From an uncultured bacterium (GTDB taxonomy: Bacteria; Cloacimonadota; Cloacimonadia; Cloacimonadales; Cloacimonadaceae): a stretch of 64,000 nucleotides of DNA. The stretch is taken from positions 11,817 through 75,816 of the forward strand of contig CALLHY010000030.1 in the NCBI GenBank assembly GCA_938009275.1. Direction: 5' to 3'. Below the pieces are notes generated by a model. That model did not search any database. It was not told where the DNA came from and saw nothing but the letters and a program-made list of their open reading frames with translations. Position numbers and translations under genes: made by a program. Of the stretch, positions 19,277-29,298 are shown in pieces; within the stretch, counting starts at the first letter, position 1, and every line of letters starts with the position of its first letter.

Positions 19277-20188
19277 TTAACCGCTATTAGTAATTTTCTT
19301 GCTTACCGACACTCTCCTGCCACCTTTGGAGAATTCTAATGTATCGGCAAGGTGATATAGCATGGATATTCCTCTTCCGTGTTCGTCGAGATTCAGCTTT
19401 GGTTCCTCTACTACGCGCTTCAGCCATTCCTCATAATCAAAACCGGGGCCGTCATCTTCTACGGCAATCTTGATTGTGTGAGCTTGATGGTCTATGCAAA
19501 ACTCAAAACGTAATCTCTTTGCGGCAATCTCGGGGCGAGATAACCGCTCAGCGATAATCTGCTGCATCCCATTATGATCCAGCATTCGTTCACTAATGCT
19601 TAGCCCCAGAGTGCCATGGATGAATGCATTGTATATCATCTCGTCTACACAGATAAGCAACTCATTCAGCAGGTTATGATTAAGCTGGAAGCTTTGTCGC
19701 AAGTAAGCGTTGAACACCTTGGATACCGCAAACTTGGAGAAACGTTTGGGGTCGATAACAAACTGGAATTGGGCCAATTCTGTGTTCTGATAAAAGTCGC
19801 TAAAGTCGTTTCTTGTTCGCTTGCGTTCCATTAAACCGTGAATGGAGCGAATAATCTGTTTGGTATCCACTGGTTTGCGGATAAAATCAGACGCACCCAG
19901 CCTGATAGCTTCGATGAAGTAGTCGTGATCCAGGTAGCCAGTCATTAGAATCACGTCCAATTCACGATCATAATCCCTACGAACTTTACCAAGAAGATCA
20001 AGCCCGGTAATCCCTGGCATTTCGATGTCGCAAATGATGATATCATATTCACCACTGTGTATCCTGCGCAGGGCATCACTGCCATTGAAGGCAGAATCCA
20101 CCTCATAACCACTAACTTTCAGGATGGTACTGAGGCTGTTGACGATGGCTATGCTATCATCAACCACCAGGATTTTCGCCTGCTTCAT
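19277..20188 (-). CDS. Response regulator fused to an RsbW-like HATPase domain
   Basis: Residues 1-120 form a CheY-like receiver: KILVVDDSIAIV, the phospho-acceptor Asp in IIICDIEMPG, the Thr/Lys pair (LMTGY, FIRKPVD). After a linker, residues about 165-300 form a HATPase_c_2 fold with ELLICVDEMIYNAFIHG (N box), EDDGPGFDYEEW (G1) and EHGRGISML (G2), as in anti-sigma kinases of the RsbW/SpoIIAB type. It is directly adjacent to a STAS gene (stop and start touch), so a partner-switching circuit is likely: phosphorylation of the receiver would alter the kinase or binding activity toward the STAS protein. No sigma factor gene is nearby. Confidence 0.85.
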   Translation of the reverse strand: MKQAKILVVDDSIAIVNSLSTILKVSGYEVDSAFNGSDALRRIHSGEYDIIICDIEMPGITGLDLLGKVRRDYDRELDVILMTGYLDHDYFIEAIRLGASDFIRKPVDTKQIIRSIHGLMERKRTRNDFSDFYQNTELAQFQFVIDPKRFSKFAVSKVFNAYLRQSFQLNHNLLNELLICVDEMIYNAFIHGTLGLSISERMLDHNGMQQIIAERLSRPEIAAKRLRFEFCIDHQAHTIKIAVEDDGPGFDYEEWLKRVVEEPKLNLDEHGRGISMLYHLADTLEFSKGGRRVSVSKKITNSG

Positions 20189-20497
20189 TTACCCCAGATT
20201 AACAGTGAAAAGCTGGTTCAGTTTCAGCATCGAAAACAGCTCATAAACGCTGTTTGAACTCCGAATCACCTCGATTTCACCACCAGTTGAAATAAAGTCT
20301 TTGTAGAATAAAAGAATCTTGCCAATGCCTGTGGAGCTAATATTTCGGCAATCGAACAAATCAAGTTCTAACAGGTTAGCCTTAGAAGCAACTACTTCAG
20401 CTAGCTTCTCTTGCAAAACGTGGGCGTTCTCGCTGTTGAGTATACCTTCAATCTTCATGTTAGCAACGTTGCCACTAATAACGAGATCAATATTCAT
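20189..20497 (-). CDS. STAS-domain anti-anti-sigma factor-like protein
   Basis: I choose ATG 20497, preceded by GTGAGG at five bases; an upstream in-frame ATG at 20533 would add a Lys-rich extension without a ribosome site. The 102-residue product is a single STAS domain: MNIDLVISGNVANMKIEG at the start and LFDCRNISSTGIGKILL containing the Ser-Ser-Thr block that kinases phosphorylate. It pairs with the adjacent regulator-HATPase protein as antagonist in a partner switch. Confidence 0.85.
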   Translation of the reverse strand: MNIDLVISGNVANMKIEGILNSENAHVLQEKLAEVVASKANLLELDLFDCRNISSTGIGKILLFYKDFISTGGEIEVIRSSNSVYELFSMLKLNQLFTVNLG

Positions 20498-20565
20498 GTG
20501 TACCTCACTCGGCTTTTTTTTCTTTGTTTTCATAGATTAAGACATCCGCATTGATTGTCAAGCAT

Positions 20566-22677
20566 TTATTGCACATAGCCCCGTATCCGCTTCAAAACTT
20601 CGTTCTGAACATTAACGGGTGTTATCTCATATTTTTTGAATTCCAAGGTATAAATTGCCCGTCCCTGGCTTAATGAACGGATGCGGGTGGAATAGCCAAA
20701 CAGCTCGGATAAAGGGGCTTCAGCAGTAAGCTCTTGCTGGTATTCGCTGTGTCTGCGCATCACATCAATCTTGCCACGCTTGGCATTAATGTCGCTTATA
20801 ATATCACCAATGAAGTCATCTGGGCTTAGTACTGTTAGCAGCATTATTGGCTCCATTATAACCGGTGATGCCTCGCGTAAACCACGGCTTACTGCCATAC
20901 CTGTGGCTATCTTGAAAGCAAGTTCGTTAGAATCAACCGGATTAAAGTCTCCTCCTATCAATTCTACTTTTACTCGTTCCACATTACCGCTAATCAATGG
21001 CCCATCATTCAGCGCGTTCAGAGCCGCTTCCTCTATTGCTTTATGGTATTCCAGTGGTATTTGATCATCAGCAATGTTACTTACAAATACATTGCGTGCT
21101 TCATCGGGTAGCTCGCTAAGGGCAAGCGGAGTTATCCTGAACACCACCTTGGCATAGTTGCCCTTTCCGTTCATATCCCGCTGGAAAACCTCGGTAATTG
21201 ATACCTGCTTGGTAATGGTTTCCTTATACGATACTTGCGGATTACCAACATTTGCCGCAACCCCAAACTCACGCCGAAGTCTATCAACTATGATATCCAG
21301 ATGCAGCTCCCCCATTCCTGATATCAGCATTTGCCCGCTATCTTTGTCGATATGCACTTTAAAAGTTGGGTCTTCCTCCTCCAGGCGGGTTAATGCCAAG
21401 CCCAGATTCTCTTGATCAGCCTTGGTTTTCGGTTCGATGGCAATGGAGATAACAGAATCAGGAAAATGCATCTTAGACAGTAAGATATCTATGTTTCCAT
21501 CCGTTAGGGTGTCACCTGTTGCAATAAATTTGGCACCCACAATAGCCCCAATGTCACCGGCATGAAGGTTATCCAGATCATTCTTTCGGTTACTCATCAT
21601 TTGCAGCATTCGCGAGATGCGTTCTTTCTTGCCGCTGGTTTGGTTATAAAACATCGCCCCCTTCTTTACCGTACCGGAATACACGCGAATGTACACCAGC
21701 TTCCCCAGATATTTATCGATCTGAACTTTGAAAGCCAAGGCCACAAACGGTTCATTGGGATCGGGAGGCACTATTTTTTCTTCATGCGTTTGAGGATCAA
21801 AGCCTTTGGTTACGCCAATGTCCAGGGGTGAGGGAAGGAAGTCGCAAACAGCATCCAACAGAAGCTGTAAGCCCTTGTTTTTAAGCGAGCTGCCGCATAG
21901 CACCGGGATGAACTTATGCTGTATGGTGGCAGTCCTGATTGCCTGTTTTAATAGTTCTACAGGCACTTCTTCCCCCTCAAGAAACAGCATCATCAGTTCG
22001 TCGCTATACTCGCTTACCGCTTCCAACAGCTCTTCACGCATCTGCTTTGCAGTGGGTAAAAGCTTTTCGGGAATATCGGAGAGCTGAACTTCTGAGCCGG
22101 AAGTGAGGGGATCAAAATGCCATGCTTTCATAGTAATAAGGTCTATTACTCCCTCGAAATTGTCTTCTTTGCCAATGGGGAAGTTTATTGGATGTGCATT
22201 AGGAGTTAAACGCTCATGTATCATTTGGATAACACGCTCATAATCCGCACCGGTTCTGTCCAACTTATTCACATAAGCCAGGCGCGGGACATTATATCTA
22301 TCTGCTTGATGCCATACTGTTTCCGATTGAGGTTCCACACCTCCAACCGCGCAAAAGACCCCAACGGCACCATCCAAAACACGCAGTGACCGCTCTACCT
22401 CTGCTGTGAAATCCACATGGCCAGGGGTGTCGATGATGTTTATCCGGTAGTTGTTCCACAGGCATGTAACCGTGGCAGCGGTGATGGTAATACCGCGTTC
22501 GCGTTCTTGCTCCATCCAGTCGGTAAAGGCATTGCCATCATGCACTTCGCCCATCTTATGCAGGAATCCGGTATAAAACAGTATTCTTTCGGTAGTTGTG
22601 GTTTTACCAGCGTCAATATGCGCCATTATGCCGATATTACGTATTTGGGAAAGCGGACTGTCCGCGTCGCTATTCAT
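20566..22677 (-). CDS. fusA: Translation elongation factor G
   Basis: EF-G is the GTPase that drives ribosomal translocation and, with RRF, recycling. The 703-residue length and five-domain order are standard: GTPase motifs [21 protein letters not shown] and NKLDRTG, the domain IV block (around GNYAKVVFR), and a C-terminal YTLEFKKYE. It is not in a str operon (no rpsL, rpsG or tuf here), so this may be one of two EF-G paralogues in the genome; NKLDRTG instead of NKMDRTG is a mild deviation. It heads the minus-strand run that continues with the STAS gene 68 bases downstream. Confidence 0.93.
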   Translation of the reverse strand: MNSDADSPLSQIRNIGIMAHIDAGKTTTTERILFYTGFLHKMGEVHDGNAFTDWMEQERERGITITAATVTCLWNNYRINIIDTPGHVDFTAEVERSLRVLDGAVGVFCAVGGVEPQSETVWHQADRYNVPRLAYVNKLDRTGADYERVIQMIHERLTPNAHPINFPIGKEDNFEGVIDLITMKAWHFDPLTSGSEVQLSDIPEKLLPTAKQMREELLEAVSEYSDELMMLFLEGEEVPVELLKQAIRTATIQHKFIPVLCGSSLKNKGLQLLLDAVCDFLPSPLDIGVTKGFDPQTHEEKIVPPDPNEPFVALAFKVQIDKYLGKLVYIRVYSGTVKKGAMFYNQTSGKKERISRMLQMMSNRKNDLDNLHAGDIGAIVGAKFIATGDTLTDGNIDILLSKMHFPDSVISIAIEPKTKADQENLGLALTRLEEEDPTFKVHIDKDSGQMLISGMGELHLDIIVDRLRREFGVAANVGNPQVSYKETITKQVSITEVFQRDMNGKGNYAKVVFRITPLALSELPDEARNVFVSNIADDQIPLEYHKAIEEAALNALNDGPLISGNVERVKVELIGGDFNPVDSNELAFKIATGMAVSRGLREASPVIMEPIMLLTVLSPDDFIGDIISDINAKRGKIDVMRRHSEYQQELTAEAPLSELFGYSTRIRSLSQGRAIYTLEFKKYEITPVNVQNEVLKRIRGYVQ

Positions 22678-22753
22678 AGATTATTCCTTTATAGTCGTGT
22701 GTAGGGACAAGAAAAACTTGGCGGGATTGTTTGTCTATCAAAAAAAGCTATTA

Positions 22754-22817
22754 CTGCTGCTTCCTTGCTCCTACTGCTTATGCAATAGGCATGAATTACG
22801 GATGAAACCCGTAGTTC
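22754..22817. repeat. Half copy of palindrome family A next to palindrome family C, copy 2
   Basis: CTGCTGCTTCCTTGCTC at 22754 onward matches one arm of the 545-613 palindrome. It is followed at 22790-22817 by CATGAATTACGGATGA and a partly complementary CCGTAGTTC, the relative of 10641-10668. The neighbourhood is thus a composite of two intergenic repeat families. Confidence 0.5.
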
Positions 22818-22868
22818 TTCCTAATGATTCTGATGCCCGGGCAGGAGAAAAGCAACTGATTATATAGC

Positions 22869-22899
22869 AAGGCTGATACATTTAGCACGTATCAGCCTT
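22869..22899 (-). terminator. Hairpin after the efflux operon
   Basis: An 11-bp perfect stem (22869-22879 with 22889-22899) and 9-nt loop lies 25 bases after the permease stop on the minus strand. The following tract (TTGCTATATA) is only weakly T-rich. Confidence 0.6.
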
Positions 22900-22923
22900 A
22901 AGTTATAGTATAATTGTTAATGC

Positions 22924-24141
22924 TTATTCGTATCTTAGGGCATCAATTAGATTAAGGTTAGCAGCTTTCGAGGCAGGATACCAACCAAAAAATATACCAA
23001 TGGCCATAGAAAACCCAACGGATAAAACTACCGACCATGGGGTCACAGCCACGCTCCACTTCATTATGTCACCCACAATCTTTGCTGCGGCAAAGCCGAG
23101 AAAGATGCCTAATATACCGCCTATGATGCTTATGGCAACTGCTTCTATTATGAATTGTAGCAAAACATCACGTTTCCCGGCACCAACCGCCATTCTAATC
23201 CCGATTTCTTTTATTCGTTCCGTTACCGAGACCAGCATGATGTTCATGATGCCTATTCCGCCAACCAGCAGCGAGATTCCAGCTATTGATGCCAGGAGAA
23301 TAGTTAATGTATTAGATACACTGTTAGCTGTGTCAGCAAGTTCGGTTTGAGTTCTAACCGAGAACACTTCGCTGGTGGTTCCTCTATGCCTGCTTTGCAG
23401 CAGATCAAGTATATCTTGTTGCACTACTTGTATGGCTTCTTTGCTCTTTGCGGACACTAGCACCATCATATTGCGCCAACGTTGCCCCAGTAGCCTGGTA
23501 TAAACCGTAGTGTAGGGTGCTATAACCGTGTCATCCTGATCCATGCCCATCACATTCTGGCCTTTAGCTTCCAGCACTCCTTTCACGGTAAAGGGGATAT
23601 TTCGGATGCGTATTATCTTGTCCACGGGGTCAACATCTCCAAAGAGGTTGTCGGCAACTGTCTTGCCAATCACACACACTTTGGCACCCATCTCAACTTC
23701 AGAAGCATGGAACAGCTCACCTTGACTGGTCTTCATATCGCGAATGAAGAAATAATCCGCATCGACGCCCATTATACCTGTGCGCCAGTTACTGCCTTCA
23801 AACTTCAGCTGCCCCCAAGTGTTGTACACTGTAGATGCATACAGCACACCGTCAACGTTATCCCTAATAGCTTCCACGTCTTCAACTTCCAGCAAGGTTC
23901 CGCCCCCTGCGGCTTGCCTGACGTTCGAAGAAGATTGCATAAAATTAACGGTTACCATTATTACATTCGTGCCCATAGAGTTAACCTGGTCCTCCACAAT
24001 CTTCTTAGCTCCCTGTCCGATGGCAAGCATGGTTATTACTGCTGCAACACCGATTATAATGCCCAGCATAGTAAGAAAGGTTCTGGTTTTATTCCTGGTT
24101 AGCGATTTCAAGGCGATTCGAATAATTCCAAAGATAGACAT
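22924..24141 (-). CDS. MacB-type ABC transporter permease
   Basis: The 405-residue inner-membrane protein has the MacB/FtsX architecture: an N-terminal helix (TFLTMLGIIIGVAAVITMLAI), a large periplasmic domain (residues about 45-270) and three C-terminal helices with GGIGIMNIMLVSVTERIKEIG, the family signature. Its ATG shares one base with the ATPase stop (TAATG), so it is translationally coupled. With the ATPase, adaptor and TolC-like protein it forms a tripartite mechanotransmission efflux pump; substrates could be peptides, macrolides or siderophores. Confidence 0.92.
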   Translation of the reverse strand: MSIFGIIRIALKSLTRNKTRTFLTMLGIIIGVAAVITMLAIGQGAKKIVEDQVNSMGTNVIMVTVNFMQSSSNVRQAAGGGTLLEVEDVEAIRDNVDGVLYASTVYNTWGQLKFEGSNWRTGIMGVDADYFFIRDMKTSQGELFHASEVEMGAKVCVIGKTVADNLFGDVDPVDKIIRIRNIPFTVKGVLEAKGQNVMGMDQDDTVIAPYTTVYTRLLGQRWRNMMVLVSAKSKEAIQVVQQDILDLLQSRHRGTTSEVFSVRTQTELADTANSVSNTLTILLASIAGISLLVGGIGIMNIMLVSVTERIKEIGIRMAVGAGKRDVLLQFIIEAVAISIIGGILGIFLGFAAAKIVGDIMKWSVAVTPWSVVLSVGFSMAIGIFFGWYPASKAANLNLIDALRYE

Positions 24142-24902
24142 TAATCCTCCTCGTCCAATGAAGGGAGATTCATTAAGTCATCCGTCGCAATGCGAGGACT
24201 TGGGTTAACCCTATCGCTAATAATCTTACCGTCACGGAAGGTTATCAGTCTATCTGAGTATTGAGCAATATCGTTCTCATGGGTTACCAATACTATTGTT
24301 TTGCCCTGCCTGTGCAGTTCCTGGAACACAGCCATTACTTCTATGCTGGTGCGGGTATCAAGATTACCTGTAGGTTCGTCGGCAAGGATGAACACAGGAT
24401 CATTTACTATAGCCCGAGCAATGGCCACACGCTGCTGCTGACCACCGGAAAGCTGGTTTGGGAAATGCTTTGCTCTATCGGCAATACCAACAATAGACAG
24501 TGCATGCCTGGCTTTTTCGTGCCTTTCGTGCAGTGAGCACTTTTTGCAATAGAGAAGTGGCAGTTCCACGTTCTCCAGTGCAGTAGTGCGGGGCAACAGG
24601 TAGAAGCTTTGGAATACATATCCAATCTTTTGGTTGCGTATCTGTGATAGCTCAGTTTCGCTCATTTGGTGCACGGCAATACCGTCCAGAATGTATGAAC
24701 CAGATGTCGGTTTGTCAAGACAGCCGAGTAGATTCATGAACGTTGTTTTTCCGCTGCCACTGGCACCCATAATGGCTATAAATTCACCAGTGTTTATGTT
24801 TAGGTCTATTCCGCGCAGAGCATGAACCTGAATGTCACCCATGGTATAGGTCTTTATCAGGTGTTCTGTGCTTAATAATCGTGTCTTATCCTGATTTGCC
24901 AT
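24141..24902 (-). CDS. ABC transporter ATP-binding protein of the MacB/LolD type
   Basis: The 253-residue ATPase has every motif in order: Walker [11 protein letters not shown]-loop [10 protein letters not shown], signature [14 protein letters not shown], Walker [12 protein letters not shown] and the switch His in LVTHEND. It powers the downstream permease. Unlike E. coli MacB, ATPase and permease are separate polypeptides here. It starts two bases after the adaptor gene. Confidence 0.93.
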   Translation of the reverse strand: MANQDKTRLLSTEHLIKTYTMGDIQVHALRGIDLNINTGEFIAIMGASGSGKTTFMNLLGCLDKPTSGSYILDGIAVHQMSETELSQIRNQKIGYVFQSFYLLPRTTALENVELPLLYCKKCSLHERHEKARHALSIVGIADRAKHFPNQLSGGQQQRVAIARAIVNDPVFILADEPTGNLDTRTSIEVMAVFQELHRQGKTIVLVTHENDIAQYSDRLITFRDGKIISDRVNPSPRIATDDLMNLPSLDEED

Positions 24903-24904
24903 AT

Positions 24905-26299
24905 TTAGAATCTACGCCCCATTCCCGGGCCAGTAGGCGATGTGTTATTATTCTGCTTTATATCCTTGTAAATAACGCCCGTGATAAATGATGCTTTTTC
25001 GTCTAAGCCTTCTACCACCTCAACAAATGCACCGTCTGAGATTCCGATCTTTACCGGTACCGGCTTCGGGGTATTTCCTTCAAGCACCCAAACTATAGCT
25101 GTTCTTGTTCTGGCTCCACTGCCGAACCCCATACTCATAGGCGCAAAGCCGGGACCGGCTCCACGTCCGCCACCACCGCCTTGTCGGGCTGCCATCTTTG
25201 CCTTTATACTGTCGGGCATGTTTCCGCCTTGTTTGAAAGTCGGTTTTGGCAATTCAGCTTTCTTTTCAGTGGCTTTGGCTTCACCTTGGGCAACGGATTT
25301 GGCTTTCTCAGCAGCAGCTTTCATGGCATTACGCCCTGCATTCAGAAGCTCATCATCCCATTTGAGGCCAAACTGCTCCCAAATCTCCTGACTGGGTCTA
25401 AATCTGGTGGCAGTCTCTGGTATGCGCATAGTATTCTCTTTTGCCTGAATAACTATGGTTACATTTGTTGTCATGCCGGGTAACAGCTTGCGTTCCGGAT
25501 TTGCCGCGTCTATTATAACGCTGTAAGACACCACATTGGAATCGGTTGTTGGATTAAGGCGTATCTGCTTCACCGAGCCTTCAAAGCGGTTCGTAGGATA
25601 GGCGTCAACGTTGAATTCTACTGGCAAGCCTATCTTTACCTTTCCGATATCTGCCTCGTCCACATTTGCTGTAATCTGCATCTGATCCAGGTTGTTTGCT
25701 ATCTTGAACAAGGTTGGTGAACTCATGCTGGCTGCAACAGTTTGCCCTTCATCCACATCGCGTGATACTATTATGCCATCAATTGGACTGGTTATGGAGG
25801 CATTGTCCAGGTTCTTCTGTGCCCGCTGCAAGTTCAAACGGGCATTGGCAACCGATTGCTGGGCTGTTTCATACTTGAATCTAGCTTTGGTTACGTCGTA
25901 TTCTGGTGTCATGTTCTTTTTGAATAGCTCTTTTAGCAGTTCATAGTCCAGCTTGGCCTCTTCCATTGCGGTAGTTGCCTTGGATAGATCACCCTTTGAA
26001 GCTTCCAGATTGGTTCTAAGTATCTCCGTATCGAGCTTGGCAAGCAATTCACCTTTCCTAACCCGATCATTAAAGTCCTTGTATATCTTGTCTATCTTCC
26101 CGCTAACTTCCGTGCCCACGGAGACTAACACATAAGGATTTAGCGATCCAGTTGCAGTTACTACTTCTCTAACGGAGCCCTGAGATGCAGTGTCCGTTCT
26201 CCATTCCGGCATGTTTTTTTTCTTTTTATAGCGTCCCCAAAGCACCACAGATGCTACAATGAGGATTATTACAACGATGAATTTTATGTATTTCTTCAT
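24905..26299 (-). CDS. MacA/HlyD-type periplasmic adaptor with Gly-rich insertion
   Basis: The 464-residue protein begins with a membrane anchor (FIVVIILIVASVVLWGRY), followed by the lipoyl/barrel-sandwich half (EVSGKIDKIYKDFNDRVRKG), an alpha-hairpin (about 85-160), the second lipoyl half (ASITSPIDGIIVSRDVDEGQ) and beta-barrel domain. It bridges the inner-membrane permease and the TolC-like channel. Odd: between about residues 305 and 405 an Ala/Lys-rich then Gly-rich stretch (RQGGGGGRGAGPGFAP) interrupts the membrane-proximal domain, making it longer than typical MacA (about 370). Confidence 0.9.
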   Translation of the reverse strand: MKKYIKFIVVIILIVASVVLWGRYKKKKNMPEWRTDTASQGSVREVVTATGSLNPYVLVSVGTEVSGKIDKIYKDFNDRVRKGELLAKLDTEILRTNLEASKGDLSKATTAMEEAKLDYELLKELFKKNMTPEYDVTKARFKYETAQQSVANARLNLQRAQKNLDNASITSPIDGIIVSRDVDEGQTVAASMSSPTLFKIANNLDQMQITANVDEADIGKVKIGLPVEFNVDAYPTNRFEGSVKQIRLNPTTDSNVVSYSVIIDAANPERKLLPGMTTNVTIVIQAKENTMRIPETATRFRPSQEIWEQFGLKWDDELLNAGRNAMKAAAEKAKSVAQGEAKATEKKAELPKPTFKQGGNMPDSIKAKMAARQGGGGGRGAGPGFAPMSMGFGSGARTRTAIVWVLEGNTPKPVPVKIGISDGAFVEVVEGLDEKASFITGVIYKDIKQNNNTSPTGPGMGRRF

Positions 26300-26308
26300 G
26301 TTTGATAG

Positions 26309-27553
26309 TTACCATTTCCCTAAGATTTGCTGTGAGAGCAGCTTATTAATAGCTTCTTGTTTGGCTATTATCTGATACCTGTTTGCATTATAGGCAATAT
26401 CGGCATCTATGTATTCAGTACGGGTCTTGTCCAGTTCCAATAGCTGAATAAGCCCCAGTTTATAGCGTTCTTCACCTTGCTTTATCTGTTCGCGGGATTG
26501 GGCAAGCCTCTCGCTATAAAGCTCGTCCAAACGCACCAGATACTGCAGTTCACGGTTCATGTCGGCATAGTCACGCTCTAATTGATCCTTGGTGTCATCA
26601 TAACTCAGCTTGGTGATATGCCTGCTAATCTTGGTTCGAATGTCGGATTCACGGTTTTTGAACTGATTCCACAGCGAATAAGATAGAGACAGGTTCACGC
26701 CATGATTGGTGCTGTAGCTGTCGAATTCAAAATCTTCACCGCCAACTCTTCGGGCAAAGCTATAGCCAACCGACACCTTGGGTAGGTAATCCAGAAAGCT
26801 TTGTTTCAAGTTCAAGTCTGCTTTCTTAAGATCATGTTCCAAAATCTTTAGCTCTGTAACCCCGGAAGTAGTGAAAGCTGGTGCTTCCTTGTCAGTATGC
26901 ACTTCGATGTCTGCCAGATCAAAGCCTTCATCTTGCATCTGCACCAAGGCAAATAGCTTGTTACGAGCCGAGGCAATGCTGTTTTCCAATTGGATAATGC
27001 CAATGCGCGAGTTCATTACTGCAATCTCACTTTGCTTTACTTCGAATGGCGTAGTTTTCCCAAGCTGTAATAGCACCTTGTTTTGCTCCCAAACTCTGGT
27101 TTGAATGGCTAAGTTTTCTTGCAGTGATTCCTGACGCTTGGAGGCGGAAAGAACATCCACGTAAGCACTGAATACCTGATAGGCATAGTCCCGGTTAGAT
27201 TGTTCAAGCCTTAGCTTCGCGCTTTCATTCTCAATGGATGACTGCCTATAGTTAAAGTAAGCTGCATCATTCAGGCTAATGGTTTTAGATATGGATATGC
27301 CTGCTGAACTGCTCAAATCCTTATTCTGTATCACAGGATCAAAGTCCTTATCCACACCCGCAGTAAGCATTGCATCGGGCAGCAGGTTCCACTTGGCAGA
27401 ATTCAGATTGCTTAAGCTTGATTTGGCATTCAGCTCGTTACGCTGAACACTATAGCTATGGCTTAGGCCATAGTTAATCATCTGCTCCAAGGTATATTCA
27501 CCGGCCATCAAATATACCGGCAGCATCAATAATAGGAAGGCTAAGCGTTTCAT
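26309..27553 (-). CDS. TolC-family outer-membrane efflux protein
   Basis: Start is ATG 27553 (MKRLAFLLLMLPVYLMAGEYTLEQ), with AGAGG four bases upstream; it opens a clean signal peptide, whereas an upstream in-frame ATG at 27619 would bury it. The mature protein has two long helical hairpins (heptad-rich, about residues 100-200 and 320-410) and strands such as PKVSVGYSFARRV, the OEP repeat pattern. It is first in the four-gene pump operon, with the adaptor 9 bases downstream. Confidence 0.9.
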   Translation of the reverse strand: MKRLAFLLLMLPVYLMAGEYTLEQMINYGLSHSYSVQRNELNAKSSLSNLNSAKWNLLPDAMLTAGVDKDFDPVIQNKDLSSSAGISISKTISLNDAAYFNYRQSSIENESAKLRLEQSNRDYAYQVFSAYVDVLSASKRQESLQENLAIQTRVWEQNKVLLQLGKTTPFEVKQSEIAVMNSRIGIIQLENSIASARNKLFALVQMQDEGFDLADIEVHTDKEAPAFTTSGVTELKILEHDLKKADLNLKQSFLDYLPKVSVGYSFARRVGGEDFEFDSYSTNHGVNLSLSYSLWNQFKNRESDIRTKISRHITKLSYDDTKDQLERDYADMNRELQYLVRLDELYSERLAQSREQIKQGEERYKLGLIQLLELDKTRTEYIDADIAYNANRYQIIAKQEAINKLLSQQILGKW

Positions 27554-27827
27554 GTTCCCTCTTGTTATGTTAATCTGTAAAAATCTAAAAAACCTATCGA
27601 AGTGTGCGGCTAATGCCACCTTTGTCTATATGTCATACATTCGAAAGCCTGTTTTCCTGCAAGATATTTTTTGGCTCACGCTGCTTTACTCTACCCATTC
27701 TGTAGTGCATGTTGAACGCTGGCATACTTAGCTAAACTGAGCACCACGAAAAAAACCTCTTGCCTGAAAGCATGCAAGTTTAAAACTGGCACTTGGAAAT
27801 AAACACATAATAATAAAGGAGATACCA

Positions 27828-28829
27828 ATGGCTTTCAACCTAAGAAACCGCCACTTCCTAACCCTGATGGATTTTAGCCCTAAGGAAATCAAGTATTTGC
27901 TCGATCTTTCTCTCGACCTCAAAAAAGCTAAATATGCCGGAACCGAACAGCAGAAACTGAAAGGCAAAAACATTGCCCTCATCTTCGAAAAAGACAGCAC
28001 CCGTACCCGCTGCGCCTTCGAAGTTGCCGCTCTGGATCAGGGTGCCCACGTTACCTATCTTGGCCCCACCGGAAGCCAAATGGGCAAAAAGGAATCCATT
28101 GCCGATACAGCACGCGTGCTTGGCAGAATGTATGACGGCATAGAATACCGCGGTTATGGACAGGAAATCGTGGAAGAGCTGGCTAAGTACGCTGGCGTAC
28201 CAGTTTGGAACGGACTTACCACAGAAGACCACCCCACCCAGGTGCTGGCAGACTTTATGACCGCCATGGAACACCTGAACAAGCCCACCCACGAGATGAC
28301 CTTCGTATATGCCGGTGACGGACGCAACAACGTTGCCAATGCCCTGATGATTGGTGCTTGCAAAACAGGTATGGACTTCCGCATTGTTGCCCCCAAAAGC
28401 CTGTTCCCCGAAAAGAAACTCCTTGCCAAATGCCAGGCTGTTGCCAAAGAAACCGGTGCCAAGATTACCGTTACCGACGACATTGCCAAAGGTGTGAAAG
28501 GCGCAGACGTTATCTACACCGATGTTTGGGTTAGCATGGGCGAGCCGGACAGCGTTTGGGAAAGCCGTATTAAGCTGCTGAAACCCTATCAGGTGAATGC
28601 CGACATGATGAAGAAGACAGGGAAATCAACCACACTATTTATGCACTGCCTGCCTGCTTTCCACGATCTTAATACCACCGTTGGCAAACAGATTTACGAA
28701 AAGTTCGGGCTTACCAGCATGGAAGTTAGTGATGACGTTTTCGAAGGCCCCAATAGCGTGGTTTTCGATGAAGCCGAAAACAGAATGCACACTATTAAAG
28801 CAGTTATGGTGGCAACTTTAGGCGCGTAA
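27828..28829 (+). CDS. argF: Ornithine carbamoyltransferase
   Basis: The enzyme condenses ornithine and carbamoyl phosphate to citrulline (arginine synthesis) or works in reverse in the arginine deiminase pathway. The 333-residue protein has carbamoyl-phosphate motif STRTR (in [12 protein letters not shown]), [11 protein letters not shown], the ornithine loop and [17 protein letters not shown] precedes the ATG. GC content and codon choice (many C-ending codons) are higher than in its neighbours, as expected for strong expression. No arcA/arcC or other arg gene is adjacent, so the pathway direction cannot be told. Confidence 0.95.
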   Translation: MAFNLRNRHFLTLMDFSPKEIKYLLDLSLDLKKAKYAGTEQQKLKGKNIALIFEKDSTRTRCAFEVAALDQGAHVTYLGPTGSQMGKKESIADTARVLGRMYDGIEYRGYGQEIVEELAKYAGVPVWNGLTTEDHPTQVLADFMTAMEHLNKPTHEMTFVYAGDGRNNVANALMIGACKTGMDFRIVAPKSLFPEKKLLAKCQAVAKETGAKITVTDDIAKGVKGADVIYTDVWVSMGEPDSVWESRIKLLKPYQVNADMMKKTGKSTTLFMHCLPAFHDLNTTVGKQIYEKFGLTSMEVSDDVFEGPNSVVFDEAENRMHTIKAVMVATLGA

Positions 28830-28852
28830 CTGATACAAACTATAGCAACCCG

Positions 28853-28874
28853 GGAGAGGCTTAATCGCCTCTCC
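28853..28874 (+). terminator. Rho-independent terminator after argF
   Basis: An 8-bp stem (28853-28860 with 28867-28874) with 6-nt loop is followed by TTTCTTT, 23 bases after the argF stop. Confidence 0.8.
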
Positions 28875-28896
28875 TTTCTTTACCCCAGCGCTTCTT

Positions 28897-29070
28897 CGAC
28901 CTCTCGACTCCCCCGCACTCCAGCACTCCAGCACTTTCTATCACTCTTCCACTTTTCCACTTTCGTAGCTACGGAAAGCTACGTTACCTCTCGACCCTCT
29001 CGACCTCTCGACCCCTCGACTTCTCGACCTCTCGACTCCCCCGCACGCCAGAACACCAGCACCCCAGCAC
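28897..29070. repeat. Pyrimidine-rich minisatellite (CTCTCGAC units and CTCCAGCAC units)
   Basis: CTCTCGAC and close variants occur about eight times, and a composite unit (CGACCTCTCGACTCCCCCGC followed by CCAGCAC repeats) appears twice, at 28897-28934 and 29025-29070. The + strand is almost free of A/G runs. It lies just outside the transposon. No coding frame is supported and its function is unknown. Confidence 0.75.
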
Positions 29071-29293
29071 ATATCACACTCTATCCACTCATAAAAGACC
29101 TCGGCATTTTGCATACCTCTACTATACTGGGGGTGGACAAAAATGAAAAATAATGGACAAAAACTAGATATATTTTGTGCGCATTGCCATAAGCATCTGC
29201 ATATAGTAGCGTAAGAATGTTAGGCTTTGATGTAATATGGGCTAACCCCATTGTCGTTCCCGACTCAATCGGGAATCCAGTTCTGTATCAACA

Positions 29294-29298
29294 CCGTT
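29294..29298. repeat. Target-site duplication CCGTT, left
   Basis: CCGTT immediately outside the left terminal repeat equals 60370-60374 outside the right one. The identity in fact extends to CACCGTT (29292-29298, 60368-60374), but the symmetric placement of the terminal repeats favours a 5-bp duplication. Confidence 0.75.

Larger units (their letters stand above)
28875..29298. other. Intergenic left flank of the transposon
   Basis: Besides the minisatellite it holds two direct repeats TGGACAAAAA (29134-29143 and 29154-29163, exactly 20 bp apart) and a 7-bp-stem hairpin at 29257-29275 (TTCCCGA/TCGGGAA). The segment ends in the 5-bp target duplication CCGTT at 29294-29298. I see no gene. Confidence 0.6.

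Noticed and set aside
29292..29298. A 7-bp target duplication CACCGTT instead of 5 bp
   Set aside because: With 7 bp the inward motif would lie at different distances from the two junctions; with 5 bp both termini are symmetric, and Mu/Tn7-type enzymes make 5 bp. The adjoining CA match is probably chance or the end's own terminal CA.
28830..29298. tRNA or attachment-site tRNA at the left transposon border
   Set aside because: I looked for a cloverleaf and TPsiC loop on both strands and saw none; the region is minisatellite and short hairpins.
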